From Segetibacter koreensis DSM 18137 (lineage in GTDB: Bacteria; Bacteroidota; Bacteroidia; Chitinophagales; Chitinophagaceae), in the NCBI RefSeq assembly GCF_000374045.1, contig NZ_KB893348.1:62001-126000 (forward strand): a stretch of DNA of 64,000 nucleotides. The letters run 5' to 3'. Positions 1 through 9,003 of the stretch are shown in pieces (position 1 is the first letter of the stretch; each line of letters begins with the position of its first letter). The notes under the pieces were generated by a model. It was not told the DNA's origin. It saw only the letters and a program-made list of their open reading frames with translations, and did no database searches. The translations under genes were made by a program, and so were the position numbers.

Positions 1-3000
1 CAATTTTTGCTGATAATAATTGCGTGTATTATCATTAATCTGGTTTTGTACCAGGTCCATAGCAGAAGTATTTGCTACATACACGGCAGTAATATCAATA
101 TCGGCTGTTGTGGGCTCTCCTGTCCAGGTTATTTTACTTCCTTTTTGAATATCAAATCTGCGGTGAATAAAATTAAATGACAGATCATAGGCTCCTGATT
201 CAATTTCATAAGTACCAGCCATAGTTGTTTTTCCGCTAGGGTCAATACCAGCAGTTAATTGAGCTGCTCCTTTTACTTGCAGGAAGTCTCCATTCCCTTC
301 ATCTACAATTATATTAAATGTTGCCTCTTTCTGAATTTCGAGGTTGATAGATACATCCATACCTGTAACGGCAGTTGTATTAAATGAAGAGTCATATTTG
401 GCAAGCGTACGTTTAAATATAGTATCACTACCAGGCGCATCCATATCAACAAATTCAATAACTCCCTTTCGATCCACTACACCCGGTTCAGGCTGTGGCA
501 GCACTATTGACAAGTTAGTATTCTCATTTATTCGCAAATTTCCATCTACAACCGGGGCAGTTTCTGTTCCTTTTATTCTCATATTGGTATTGAAATACAA
601 CTGCCCGTAGTATAAAGCATTTTGCCTTTTTGTAGTATTAATTGCCCTGAAATTTCGCGCCTTTAAGGTGAGATCGAGGTTATAATTGATGAAGTTATTT
701 GTTCCAGCCAAGCCATCTAACACGAGGCTATTATTTGCCGAGTCTTTTATGGTAAAAGTATCAAATTTAATTCCTTTGCTATTGACTTTGATAGTTTCAC
801 CATCTATTCTAAAGTAACTACCCAACATAGCCACATTAAAACCGGTCTTATTAAAGCTTATACCTCCATCAACATTAGGAGATGTAACTGTACCATTAAT
901 AGCTACTTTTCCTGTAAGGTTACCTGTTGCCTGGGTTATAGCTCCCATACTTGCAGCCTCAACAGTTTTGAAGGGAAGCCTGTTAATATTAAGATTAAAA
1001 TCAAAGTTGCTGTTATTAGCAGGCTTGAGATAATAATTTCCTGTTAGGTTTACGTCATTTCCTCTTCCCGTAATCGTGACGTTTGTTGCAAAAACATTTT
1101 CAGTATTGTTATTTACTTTAATGTTTACATCTCCTATAGTATCTCTTTTAAGAGCCAGGTTATTTAACGTTAGGTCTGTGGTAAAGTTGGGCTGAGTCAG
1201 AACATCCTTTACCATTACATTTCCGTTAAGCATTCCCTCAATAGGCAATGAATCGGATTGTACAAACGCGGAAAGAGTAGCGAGATCAAATTTTCTTACA
1301 TCTACTTCTAATGGACTGTTTGCAGACGAATTGATACTGTTTATGATTAAATGTTGCTCGCCTTTGTTCAGGTTAAAATTTTTGGCATTAACAATTGTCG
1401 ATCCGAATCGTATCAAATTATCTCTGTTAATAGACCATGTATCATAATTAAGCATTAAACTGTCAGGCTTTAATGAGAAGGTAAAAATACTATCAGGCTC
1501 CTGCGCAAATAAACCTCCAAAACGATACTTTGTCTTCGATGCCTTGTCTTTAAGTGATATACCAAAATCTACTGTATTATTAGAAATATTAGCTGCTATA
1601 GCGGGTTTATATAAAATTATACTTGTACCTGCAGCAATTTGGTTAACACTGGTTGTAACGTTAAGGGCATTATTTGCAGTGGCCGCATTCATTTTTAAGT
1701 TATCTATTATGTTGGTTCCATATAAAATATACGGTACCGAAACATTAGCATTCCATCCATCACTGCTTGAAAAATTTGATTTAATAGTTATTCCATCAAA
1801 ACGTTGCAGATTGGGTACAAATTGGTGAATAGTTGGGTGGTCAACTACGTTGGCATTAATTGTAAAATTATAAGGGTCAATATTTACCTGTTTCGGAGCC
1901 GGAGGACTGATAGCATAGTATGGTTGAATTGCTTCCATCATGATATCGCCTAACTGCTGCAGCTTGTATTGGCCTCGTATTACCGCATTTACAAAATCTG
2001 TTTTAAGAGCAATAATCTGTTCATCATTTACATGGCTGGCCACTACTGAAACAGAATCCATAGCTATTCTCTGGCCATTCATTACTAAAACGGAGTTTAC
2101 CACATGTAACTCTCCATTCAATGCGTCAAGATTTAACTCAGGAACATTTGCTGTTATCTTGCCGTGATATACAATTGCATTAGGAGTTAAATGTAATGGC
2201 AAAGTTTTTAAACTGTCAATATCTGCGTTTACGACAAAGCCCGGAAGATTGCCACTCATATCTCCTTGAGCCTGGATAGCAAAATGAATGTTTGGATCAT
2301 CCATATTAGCATTCGCAGTAAACTTCTGATCAGCAATTGATGCCTCTAAATTCAGATTTTTGTAAGTATATTGTTTTATTTCTGCTGAACTGATTATTCC
2401 CTTTAAGCTTGCATTTGCTTTTTCCGGATCGTAACCGCGACCGTCAATAGTAAAACTTGCTGATAATGCACCCATGTTTTGAGGCTGTTGCATTATAGCA
2501 CCAAGATTTAAATTTGAAGTGGAAATTGTTGCATTGTATACTGCATTTATTGAGTCTAATGCATTGCTTATTTTTCCATCAACCTTTGCTGATCCTAAAG
2601 AAGTATTTAAGGTAAGATTTGCAAATGCGCTTTTCATTCCTCCTTTAATTTTGCCAGTTAAAGACATTGTGTTAGGAATGGTGATATTTTTAGGGATAGT
2701 TCCTGCAGGAGTTAAAGCTACAATTTCACCTCTGCTTGTATTAAACCTTTTTATATTTATATCAGCATTTGCATTTTTAGTATCGGTAGCATTGTTGATT
2801 ATTCCTGAAATATCTATGTTGGTGTTGCGCGAATCTGTAAATTGAAACTGGGTAATTTCCAATCTTTTCATTCCACCTTTTATCTTTCCGTTCAGAGCCA
2901 TTGTCTCAGGTAAACTGATATTTTGAGGAATGCTTCCCTTTGGAGCCAACGACATAATATCATCCCTGCTCGTGTTAAATCTGCGGATGCTTAAATCTGC

Positions 3001-4593
3001 ACTTACGTTTTTAGCATCCATAGCATTATTTACTGTTCCTGACACATCTACATTTGTATTTCGCAGACCTCTCAGTTGAAAACGATCTATTACCAAACGT
3101 GCCAGGCTTCCCCGTAAGATTGTGTTTACATACAATTTCGCCTCGGGATTTCTAAAGGCAGGTTGAGCCGAAAGGGTAGGCATAAAGGTTAAAATATCTT
3201 TTACCTGCAAATAGCTGTTATCAATGTTAATATCCATTTCAAGCAATCCCATTTCTTTTTGAATAGCTGCGAGAGACGGGTACCGAATAACAGCGCTTCG
3301 CTTTATTTCCGAGCCGGGGGTTTGAATGAGTATATCATGTAAAGAAGCACCTTTGTCAGTATAAATAACATTTGCCTGAAATTTATTCAAAACAAACCCA
3401 CTTCGCTCTGTCATTTGTCCTTCTGTGATATTGGTAGCTATAGTGTCATTATGAAACAAAAAATTATCTGCATGCAGAGTAAGATCTTTTATATCAAGAT
3501 GAGCATAATCCATTCCTTTTGATAGCCTGGGTTTGGAATCATCGTCGTATTGAAAATTGTTGTCGTTAAATTTTACTGACGCGATTGTAAACTTCCAAGG
3601 CATTGCCTCTGCCGGTACTTCTTTTGCGTTTTCATCGGTTAGTTTAACTACTTTAGCCGTTGCCTGCTTACCTGATCTTAAAAATCCCTTGAGGTTATTA
3701 AGTTCAACATCTTTTATAGCAATAACTGAATTTTTAAGATCAAAACTTTGAGGGTGAATATTTAAGTCTTTAAAAGAGACTTTTGTTGTCATTGCTGACA
3801 CGTCATTGGTGTAATTAAGATCTATGTCTTTTAAAAGAATTTCCTTATTGGTAAAATTTAAAAATTTGGGAGGTTCATTACTGACTGTTGAATCAGGGTT
3901 GGCCACTACTGCCGTTACTGCCATCGGTTGCGACTGGTGTACTCGTCCTTTAAAACCATTTAATGTAATACTTGGAACATCATAGCGAAGATTAGCCGGA
4001 TCGAATGTATCTATGCGCGTATCAAAATGATTAAGGTAAACATCTACATCGTTACCTGTAACCACGTCGAAATAAACAAGACGAGTTTTATCAACAATTA
4101 TTTTTTCAATCGCCATCTTCATTGCTGACGTATCTTTTACTGTTGTGTCTTTGGGCGAAGCAAAGGCATCTACTATAAACTGGTAGTTGAAAATAGTGTC
4201 AGGAAGCTGCCTTTTAATTTTTGCAGTAATCTGGTTTAAATTAATTTCATTGATCTGTATCTCTTTGTGAAGCAATTTAAACATATCAATATCTACCTTC
4301 AATTCATTTCCTGCTACTAAAGTATCTTTAGTTTTGTCTTCAATATATACCCCTCGCAGAACAAGCATTTTTGGAAAATCAATGTCAAGCCGCTTTATTT
4401 CAACACGGGTTTTAAGCTTATTCTCAAGAAATGCAACGATTTTTTTTCGGGCAAAATTTTGAACCGGAGCAGTTTGAATTGCAATAAGAAGCAATACAAT
4501 TAGTGCTAACACTGAAAGTATAAAAATGCCAAATCCACGTCCTATTTTTGCAAGAAGTGATCTTTTTTTTGTGTGAGTTTTAGTTTCTTCCAT
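1..4593 (-). CDS. tamB: TamB-like translocation/assembly module protein, C-terminus cut by window edge
   Basis: The minus-strand frame is open from the ATG at 4593 to base 1 (1531 codons) and continues outside the window. The product starts with a basic stretch and one membrane helix (about residues 13-42, including GIFILSVLALIVLLLIAIQT), then an AsmA-like N-terminal region typical of TamB. The far end reads GTYEIESGAYDLSFNF, then RRFDIQKGSKITWTGEPT and DIDITAVYV, which is the conserved start of the TamB (DUF490) C-terminal domain; roughly 100 residues are missing. Members of this family span the periplasm as a beta-sheet-lined trough and are linked to outer-membrane protein assembly or lipid transport between membranes. 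A 78-residue tandem repeat lies in the middle (see 2600-3060). All plus-strand ORFs here are shadows. Family assignment is firm; the exact cargo is not known. Confidence 0.9.
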   Translation of the reverse strand, partial: MEETKTHTKKRSLLAKIGRGFGIFILSVLALIVLLLIAIQTAPVQNFARKKIVAFLENKLKTRVEIKRLDIDFPKMLVLRGVYIEDKTKDTLVAGNELKVDIDMFKLLHKEIQINEINLNQITAKIKRQLPDTIFNYQFIVDAFASPKDTTVKDTSAMKMAIEKIIVDKTRLVYFDVVTGNDVDVYLNHFDTRIDTFDPANLRYDVPSITLNGFKGRVHQSQPMAVTAVVANPDSTVSNEPPKFLNFTNKEILLKDIDLNYTNDVSAMTTKVSFKDLNIHPQSFDLKNSVIAIKDVELNNLKGFLRSGKQATAKVVKLTDENAKEVPAEAMPWKFTIASVKFNDNNFQYDDDSKPRLSKGMDYAHLDIKDLTLHADNFLFHNDTIATNITEGQMTERSGFVLNKFQANVIYTDKGASLHDILIQTPGSEIKRSAVIRYPSLAAIQKEMGLLEMDINIDNSYLQVKDILTFMPTLSAQPAFRNPEAKLYVNTILRGSLARLVIDRFQLRGLRNTNVDVSGTVNNAMDAKNVSADLSIRRFNTSRDDIMSLAPKGSIPQNISLPETMALNGKIKGGMKRLEITQFQFTDSRNTNIDISGIINNATDTKNANADINIKRFNTSRGEIVALTPAGTIPKNITIPNTMSLTGKIKGGMKSAFANLTLNTSLGSAKVDGKISNALDSINAVYNATISTSNLNLGAIMQQPQNMGALSASFTIDGRGYDPEKANASLKGIISSAEIKQYTYKNLNLEASIADQKFTANANMDDPNIHFAIQAQGDMSGNLPGFVVNADIDSLKTLPLHLTPNAIVYHGKITANVPELNLDALNGELHVVNSVLVMNGQRIAMDSVSVVASHVNDEQIIALKTDFVNAVIRGQYKLQQLGDIMMEAIQPYYAISPPAPKQVNIDPYNFTINANVVDHPTIHQFVPNLQRFDGITIKSNFSSSDGWNANVSVPYILYGTNIIDNLKMNAATANNALNVTTSVNQIAAGTSIILYKPAIAANISNNTVDFGISLKDKASKTKYRFGGLFAQEPDSIFTFSLKPDSLMLNYDTWSINRDNLIRFGSTIVNAKNFNLNKGEQHLIINSINSSANSPLEVDVRKFDLATLSAFVQSDSLPIEGMLNGNVMVKDVLTQPNFTTDLTLNNLALKRDTIGDVNIKVNNNTENVFATNVTITGRGNDVNLTGNYYLKPANNSNFDFNLNINRLPFKTVEAASMGAITQATGNLTGKVAINGTVTSPNVDGGISFNKTGFNVAMLGSYFRIDGETIKVNSKGIKFDTFTIKDSANNSLVLDGLAGTNNFINYNLDLTLKARNFRAINTTKRQNALYYGQLYFNTNMRIKGTETAPVVDGNLRINENTNLSIVLPQPEPGVVDRKGVIEFVDMDAPGSDTIFKRTLAKYDSSFNTTAVTGMDVSINLEIQKEATFNIIVDEGNGDFLQVKGAAQLTAGIDPSGKTTMAGTYEIESGAYDLSFNFIHRRFDIQKGSKITWTGEPTTADIDITAVYVANTSAMDLVQNQINDNTRNYYQQKL
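2600..3060 (-). repeat. Tandem 78-residue repeat inside the TamB-like protein
   Basis: Two consecutive copies start at 3060 and 2826 on the minus strand. Both carry NTN(V/I)D(V/I)SG, then NNA-D-KN, RFNTSR, a P-G-IP-NI stretch and end in GKIKGGMK. The period is 234 bases (78 codons). The third unit keeps only the end of the pattern. The repeats fit the repetitive beta-sheet fold of AsmA/TamB proteins and look like a recent internal duplication, since the identity between the two copies is much higher than elsewhere in the protein. Confidence 0.75.
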
Positions 4594-4890
4594 AGCACTT
4601 ACCTAATCTTTTATCTTCTAATAAATATTTTATAGGACAAAATGCACACCAGCGAAAAGGCATTCTAAAATTTAAGCCAATCATTTTGACAGGTAAAAAA
4701 ATAAGGGGAAATGATATTTGCTGTAGAAATAATTCCTCATGCACATTAAACAAAACCGAGATTAAAAACCCGAATTTTCCTATAAAAGATAATATTTAAC
4801 ATTATTTGACTTCCTATGGCAGTTAAACTAGTTTAAATTATTAACGCAGTCATTATTAATATTCTAAAAACTTATATTCTTATAAGATCC

Positions 4891-5067
4891 TTATCTTCTC
4901 ATTTTTCCAATCAGCCATAAAACAAGCGCTACAATCAGTACTACTACAATTACTCCTACCCACATACCTGCTTTAAAAATATCGGCTATGGCCTGGCAAC
5001 TTGTAAGTAAAGTAGAACCTGCTAAAAAGATGGTTGCAAGTATTAAATTATTCCTCATTTTTTTCAT
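4891..5067 (-). CDS. Short lipoprotein with one membrane helix (58 aa)
   Basis: A 58-codon minus-strand gene, ATG at 5067, stop TAA at 4891-4893. The product begins MKKMRNNLILATIFLAG and has a lipobox-like LLTSC at residues 21-25, so residue C25 is a likely lipidation site. A second hydrophobic helix (about 35-52, WVGVIVVVLIVALVLW) is followed by a basic tail KMRR. This pattern of signal/lipobox, a short AIADIFKAG stretch, a helix and a basic end is common in small Bacteroidota proteins that databases often label phosphatidate cytidylyltransferase by mistake; the protein is far too small for that enzyme. Function unknown. It lies 32 bases downstream of the iron-permease-family gene and may share its transcript. 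Confidence 0.7.
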   Translation of the reverse strand: MKKMRNNLILATIFLAGSTLLTSCQAIADIFKAGMWVGVIVVVLIVALVLWLIGKMRR

Positions 5068-5099
5068 TTTTTATTTTATAATTATAAAATTTATGCCCT

Positions 5100-5570
5100 C
5101 TATAAACTTTTAAGATTTTTATTTTCTTTATTCTGGATATCTTTAGCTTCTTCCACGGAATGAGAAGTAAACAGGTTGTTATCTTTTTCTGCAAGTTCAC
5201 CCAAGTCGCAGTAAAACTTTTTTAACTGCTTCAATTCATCGTCTGTAAGATCTTCCACATCAATCAATCGGTTGCTTGCTTTACTGCTGGCAGCAATTAA
5301 TTCATTCAATTTTAATTGCAATGCCATTGTATCTTTATTTTGAGACTGTTGAATAATAAAAACCATAAGAAAAGTAATAACCGAAGTTGCTGTATTAACT
5401 ACTAATTGCCAGGTATCGGAAAAATGAAACACGGGGCCACTGCAGGCCCAAACTACTATAAACAAAACAGCAACAACAAATGCATATGAAGATCCTGTAG
5501 CTTTTGTGACAACTGTCGAAAACTTATCGAAAGGTTTATTGTTTTTTTTGTTATCAGTTTTTATATTCAT
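5100..5570 (-). CDS. Low-affinity iron permease family protein
   Basis: 156 aa from the ATG at 5570 (the longer frame up to 5612 would need a TTG start and adds no recognisable sequence). After a short lysine/asparagine-rich head it has two membrane helices (about residues 27-48, YAFVVAVLFIVVWACSGP, and 58-76, TSVITFLMVFIIQQSQN), then the stretch NKDTMALQLKLNELI and an acidic helix with DLTDDELKQL. The helix followed by QNKD-ALQLKLNELI is the signature of the low-affinity iron permease family (PF04120), also found in many soil and root-associated bacteria, where the link to iron transport is weak. Family call is confident; substrate is not. Confidence 0.85.
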   Translation of the reverse strand: MNIKTDNKKNNKPFDKFSTVVTKATGSSYAFVVAVLFIVVWACSGPVFHFSDTWQLVVNTATSVITFLMVFIIQQSQNKDTMALQLKLNELIAASSKASNRLIDVEDLTDDELKQLKKFYCDLGELAEKDNNLFTSHSVEEAKDIQNKENKNLKSL

Positions 5571-5676
5571 AAAAATTCTATTGAGGTTTAGGGGTACTGT
5601 ACTGTGCAACAAATTATAGCTTGTTTAATTTCATAGTACTATGAATAAATTGAAAAAAACAATGCCAGTAGTTAAG

Positions 5677-5943
5677 CTACTTATCGTTATTTCGATATTT
5701 AAACCTAAAGAAAAGGATCAGAAAGTTTAGAAAAACTGAAAAACTGTTGGTCACAATTATAGGAGTATCCTTTCTTAATACTCCATAATATATCCATAGT
5801 AATATACCTATCATTAAAGTTATAAACATCCCTATAGACAATGCTTCAACCTTTTTTTCTTTTATTATTTTAATTAGTTGTGGTAGAAGTGAAGAAGATG
5901 TCAGAATTCCTGCTGTTATACCAATAGCCCCTGTTATTTCCAA
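5677..5943 (-). CDS. SemiSWEET-type sugar transporter
   Basis: 88 aa with three membrane helices (about residues 4-22, 37-56, 63-82) and the PQ-loop pair P21-Q22 in SSLLPQLIK, followed by the basic KEKKVEALS turn. Length and layout match bacterial SemiSWEETs, which dimerise to form a small sugar uniporter in the inner membrane. The only in-frame start before the first helix is TTG at 5943; there is a stop codon a few codons upstream and the next ATG would delete the first helix, so TTG is the likely start. The sugar cannot be read from sequence. Confidence 0.85.
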   Translation of the reverse strand: MEITGAIGITAGILTSSSLLPQLIKIIKEKKVEALSIGMFITLMIGILLWIYYGVLRKDTPIIVTNSFSVFLNFLILFFRFKYRNNDK

Positions 5944-6434
5944 ACCGGTTAGTTTTTGTTTCTAAAAATAATATCAATTGTTAAAGCTTCTTTTCGAACC
6001 TATTTCCTTAAAAAAGCTTTGTATCTCTTCTTATATTAATTCACCTATCATACCAGCTTTTGTTTTTACTTCAATTGCTACAATGTTGTCTACCTTTTTT
6101 ATTTAATAATTCCATTTTTTCTTCTACCTTTCAAAGGTGCTAGAGTTTTCCGTGGACTACCGATCGCCTTACCCGTTGACTATTAGTAAAAAAAGTAAAG
6201 AGAAAAACTTAATTTTAATAATGAATCGTTAGCATAAATAACATTTGTAAAGTAGGAAAATAAATATGTAAAAAACAATAATTCGATGGGAAAATAATTC
6301 CACAAAATTGACATAACTCATTTATTATGTTGGTATTATTAACACTACGACACCTATTATTTTTGGCATTATTTTTTTAAAATATCATTTACAAATGCGT
6401 TAAAAATAATTTTTTACAATTAAAAACCATTATT
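5944..6434. other. Intergenic region between divergent genes, no gene seen
   Basis: About 490 AT-rich bases between the SemiSWEET (-) and YtxH-family (+) genes. I found no plausible coding frame, repeat or RNA gene. It contains a promoter-like element at 6358-6365 for the downstream gene. Confidence 0.6.
6358..6365 (+). promoter_or_regulatory. Bacteroidota -7 promoter element (TATTTTTG)
   Basis: Matches TAnnTTTG exactly, 70 bases before the YtxH-family ATG. The best upstream partner is a TTG at 6330-6332, a few bases further away than the ideal spacing, so this is a weak call. Confidence 0.4.
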
Positions 6435-6794
6435 ATGAACTCAGGATCAAAAGTATTATTAGGCGTATTGGCAGGGGCTGCTACAGGTGCTATTTTAGGA
6501 GTTTTATTTGCTCCTGATAAAGGCTTGGAAACAAGAAAGAAGATTTCTGATGGCAGTAAAGACCTATCACAAAATTTGAAAGACAAATTTAGCGAATTTG
6601 TTGATGGCCTTGCTGATAAGTATGAAACCGTAAAAGAAAGCGCTACCGACCTTATTGAGCAGGGAAAAGCTAAAGCTTCAAATGTTGCTAATGCCTTAAA
6701 ATCTGACGCTGCAGGAGCTGTAGCAACAGGGGCACAGGCTACTGCAAACGGTGCACAGTCAGCTGCAGATAAAGCTTCATCATATCAATCATAA
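6435..6794 (+). CDS. YtxH domain-containing protein
   Basis: 119 aa. A glycine-rich single membrane helix at the N-terminus (about residues 7-26, LLGVLAGAATGAILGVLFAP) is followed directly by DKGLETRKKI, the YtxH signature. The remainder is a long hydrophilic alanine/lysine-rich helix (residues 38-119), probably coiled coil, ending in an Ala-rich tail (GAVATGAQATANGAQSA). YtxH proteins are general-stress-associated membrane proteins of unknown biochemistry. It is the first gene of a tight set with the holin-like gene (58 bases downstream) and the hypothetical protein at 7200, an arrangement seen in many Bacteroidota and comparable in plan to proteobacterial YqjD/YqjE/YqjK, which bind ribosomes or membranes in stationary phase; that comparison is an inference. 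Confidence 0.85.
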   Translation: MNSGSKVLLGVLAGAATGAILGVLFAPDKGLETRKKISDGSKDLSQNLKDKFSEFVDGLADKYETVKESATDLIEQGKAKASNVANALKSDAAGAVATGAQATANGAQSAADKASSYQS

Positions 6795-6852
6795 ATTTCT
6801 TTTCTAAGGCACTTGTATCAAACAGGTTTCCGGCGATTATTAAAAACCAGCT

Positions 6853-7197
6853 ATGGACAGACAGCCAACTTTAACTTTAATAGAATCCCTATTTAGCGAA
6901 TCTAAAGAGTACGCATCAGACAGGCTTGAATTATATAAATTAAAGGCAGTTGATAAGACATCAAATATTGCCTCATCTGTTGTTGCAGGTATTGCTTTAG
7001 TTATTGTATTTTTTATATTTTTTATTGTGCTTAACATTGGTATAGCCCTGCTTATAGGTGATTTAGTTGGTAAATCATATTTAGGATTTTTGATTTTAGC
7101 TGCGTTGTATGCAATCGCCGGACTTGTTTTACTTAAGGGTAGAAATAAGTTCTTTAAGACACCTATTACCGGAATGCTCATACGTAAATTTTTATAA
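6853..7197 (+). CDS. Phage holin family / YqjE-like small membrane protein
   Basis: 114 aa. A hydrophilic head of about 40 residues containing the amphipathic stretch SKEYASDRLELYKLKAVDK precedes two membrane helices (about 45-69 and 75-93), then a basic end. Residues DRLELYKLKAVDKTS followed by a paired-helix hairpin is the pattern of the Holin-X / YqjE group. Despite the family name there is no phage gene nearby; these are cellular envelope proteins usually found next to YtxH genes, as here. It is separated from the next ATG by two bases, so the two are almost certainly co-translated. Confidence 0.8.
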   Translation: MDRQPTLTLIESLFSESKEYASDRLELYKLKAVDKTSNIASSVVAGIALVIVFFIFFIVLNIGIALLIGDLVGKSYLGFLILAALYAIAGLVLLKGRNKFFKTPITGMLIRKFL

Positions 7198-7199
7198 GG

Positions 7200-7616
7200 A
7201 TGGCAAACAGGAGAAAAATTACTAATGATGCTGATTTACAAGCAGCTATAAAAGAACTTGAAAGAAAAGTGAAGCTCGATGAAGAGGAAATTAAAGATAG
7301 TTACGACGAAGTAAAGGTAAATCTTAACCCTAAAAGAGTGGTTAAAAATACTTTTAGCTATGTGGCTGAAACACCAGAAGTTCAAAGAACGCTGGTAAAT
7401 ACAGCTATAGGGTTTATTTTGGGCTATGCATCAAAAAAGGCTGTAGAACTATTGTCTGAACAATCTTTAAACAGAACAGTAGAAAATCTTGTAAATCATC
7501 AGATCACTAAACTCGAAAACAAACATCCGCAAAGCTTGCTTTCTAAAGGAATTTCACTTTTCAGGAAACATACTCCACCGGACTCTCCTATTTATCCTTT
7601 GGTAAAATATAGGTAA
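7200..7616 (+). CDS. Conserved hypothetical protein, third gene of the YtxH operon
   Basis: 138 aa, no family recognised. The N-terminal 45 residues are a charged helix (ADLQAAIKELERKVKLDEEE) likely to form a coiled coil; a moderately hydrophobic segment (about 69-88, TLVNTAIGFILGYASKKAVE) resembles a short membrane anchor; the C-terminal part is polar and ends PLVKYR. Its start lies two bases after the stop of the holin-like gene, which argues for a shared job with it and the YtxH protein, probably at the inner membrane. A terminator follows at 7647. Confidence 0.75.
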   Translation: MANRRKITNDADLQAAIKELERKVKLDEEEIKDSYDEVKVNLNPKRVVKNTFSYVAETPEVQRTLVNTAIGFILGYASKKAVELLSEQSLNRTVENLVNHQITKLENKHPQSLLSKGISLFRKHTPPDSPIYPLVKYR

Positions 7617-7646
7617 ATATTTAATTATTAATACATCAAAAATTAG

Positions 7647-7677
7647 CAAAAGCTATTTACAAGATAAATAGCTTTTG
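7647..7677. terminator. Stem-loop terminator between convergent genes
   Basis: A perfect 13-bp stem (7647-7659 with 7665-7677, arms CAAAAGCTATTTA and its complement) and a 5-base loop, followed by a T-rich tail. It sits 30 bases after the hypothetical gene and 65 bases from the end of the convergent topoisomerase gene. Confidence 0.8.
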
Positions 7678-7741
7678 TCTTTTATAAGTATCTACTCCTG
7701 TGTCGGCATATCTTATTCTAACTAGTTATGAGCCTTTCGTC

Positions 7742-8839
7742 TTAGTTGGACTTTAAAATTTCCATCAGGATTTTTTCCTCTTTTGTCAGATCTGCTTTGT
7801 TGTCATCATCTTCAAGGGAGTCTAAATGCTTTAAATGTTTTTCAAGTGTTTTTGTTTCATATAAAGAAACAATAAGTGGATGGACATAATATTTTTTACA
7901 AACGGTACGCGTATTTCCTAACGCGCCTGCAACCATATCTAGCGCTGCTACAATATTTTTTTTTGTTTCGCTTTGTGTATCACTAAGACCCAGCTCTTTA
8001 AATGCTAATAGCGCCTGAACAGTTCCTGACCACGTTCTAAGATCTTTGGCAGTAAAATCTCCATCACCGATACTTTTTATATAGTCGTTAACCATTCCGG
8101 AGTCAATGCTTCTACGGTGTCCATCGTCATCAATAAACTGAAAAAGTTCTTTCCCCGGTATGTCCTGGCATTTTTTCACAATTTTTGCCAGCCTTTTACT
8201 TTTAATGTCAATATCATGATATACACCTTTTTTTCCTTTAAAGGAAAATTTAATGCTTGTACCTTGAATTTTTACATGCCTGTCCTTTAAAGTGGTAATG
8301 CCATAAGAGCCATTTGCTTTTTCATAAGAGCAATTGCCAATTCGTATATTAGTTCTTTCCATAAGGCTAACGACAGTTGCCAAAACTTTTTCTACCGGCA
8401 AGCCCGGCAAAGAAAGGTCTTTTTCAACTTTTAGTCTTAATGATGGTAGCACCGTCCCAAATTGATAAAGCCTGTAGAATTTTGTTCGATTTCTTAACGC
8501 ATTCCATGAAGCATGATACTTATATTGTTTCCGGTTTTTGGTATCAATACCGGTTGCCTGTAAATGACCATTATCTTTAGGTGATATCCATACATTTTCC
8601 CAGGCGGGTGGTAACACAAGTCTTTTTATTCTTAATAAAGTTTCCTCGTCCGTAACTTTTTTCCCCTGGTATTTGTATTCAAATCCATCATTTGTTTTTA
8701 TTCGTTCTATACCAGGAACGTTATCACTCAAATAGACCAAGTTAACTGCTTCCGCAGTTTTAACAGGGCTTTTCAAAATCGACCTGATCCTTCTTTTTGG
8801 AATACTTGCTATAGCATCAGCAGCTATCGTGGAATCCAT
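7742..8839 (-). CDS. DNA topoisomerase IB (poxvirus-like)
   Basis: 365 aa. The N-terminal domain carries VLPPAWENVWI and GHLQATGIDTKNRKQYKYH, the usual DNA-binding opening of bacterial type IB enzymes. The catalytic domain shows ERTNIRIGN (arginine), the KDLRTWSGT motif (second arginine) and, near the C-terminus, GNTRTVCKKYYVHP, in which Y318 is the expected nucleophile. The enzyme relaxes supercoils of both signs through a 3'-phosphotyrosyl intermediate and needs no ATP. Length is typical. Divergent from the aldehyde dehydrogenase gene; single-gene transcription unit. Confidence 0.95.
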   Translation of the reverse strand: MDSTIAADAIASIPKRRIRSILKSPVKTAEAVNLVYLSDNVPGIERIKTNDGFEYKYQGKKVTDEETLLRIKRLVLPPAWENVWISPKDNGHLQATGIDTKNRKQYKYHASWNALRNRTKFYRLYQFGTVLPSLRLKVEKDLSLPGLPVEKVLATVVSLMERTNIRIGNCSYEKANGSYGITTLKDRHVKIQGTSIKFSFKGKKGVYHDIDIKSKRLAKIVKKCQDIPGKELFQFIDDDGHRRSIDSGMVNDYIKSIGDGDFTAKDLRTWSGTVQALLAFKELGLSDTQSETKKNIVAALDMVAGALGNTRTVCKKYYVHPLIVSLYETKTLEKHLKHLDSLEDDDNKADLTKEEKILMEILKSN

Positions 8840-9003
8840 AAATTGTTATTTATAAATATTAGTCGAAAATCGTACCTACTATAAATTGGAGGATTACATA
8901 AAATAATAATAACAGTTATAATTTTGTTTAATTTGTATGCGGAAGCATTTCTACAAAACATAATGAGGCCTGATTTTTCTTTCTTTTAAAAAAATTATCA
9001 GTC

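Noticed and set aside
344-4000. Several plus-strand ORFs of 60-108 codons within 1-4600
   Set aside because: They all lie opposite the continuous minus-strand TamB frame, have shadow-like composition and no recognisable domain.
4891-5067. Phosphatidate cytidylyltransferase label for the 58-aa protein
   Set aside because: The protein is far too short and lacks the enzyme's membrane domains; only a lipobox and one further helix are present.
6853-7197. Prophage holin
   Set aside because: No other phage genes are near, and the protein sits in a YtxH operon, so it is a cellular envelope protein.
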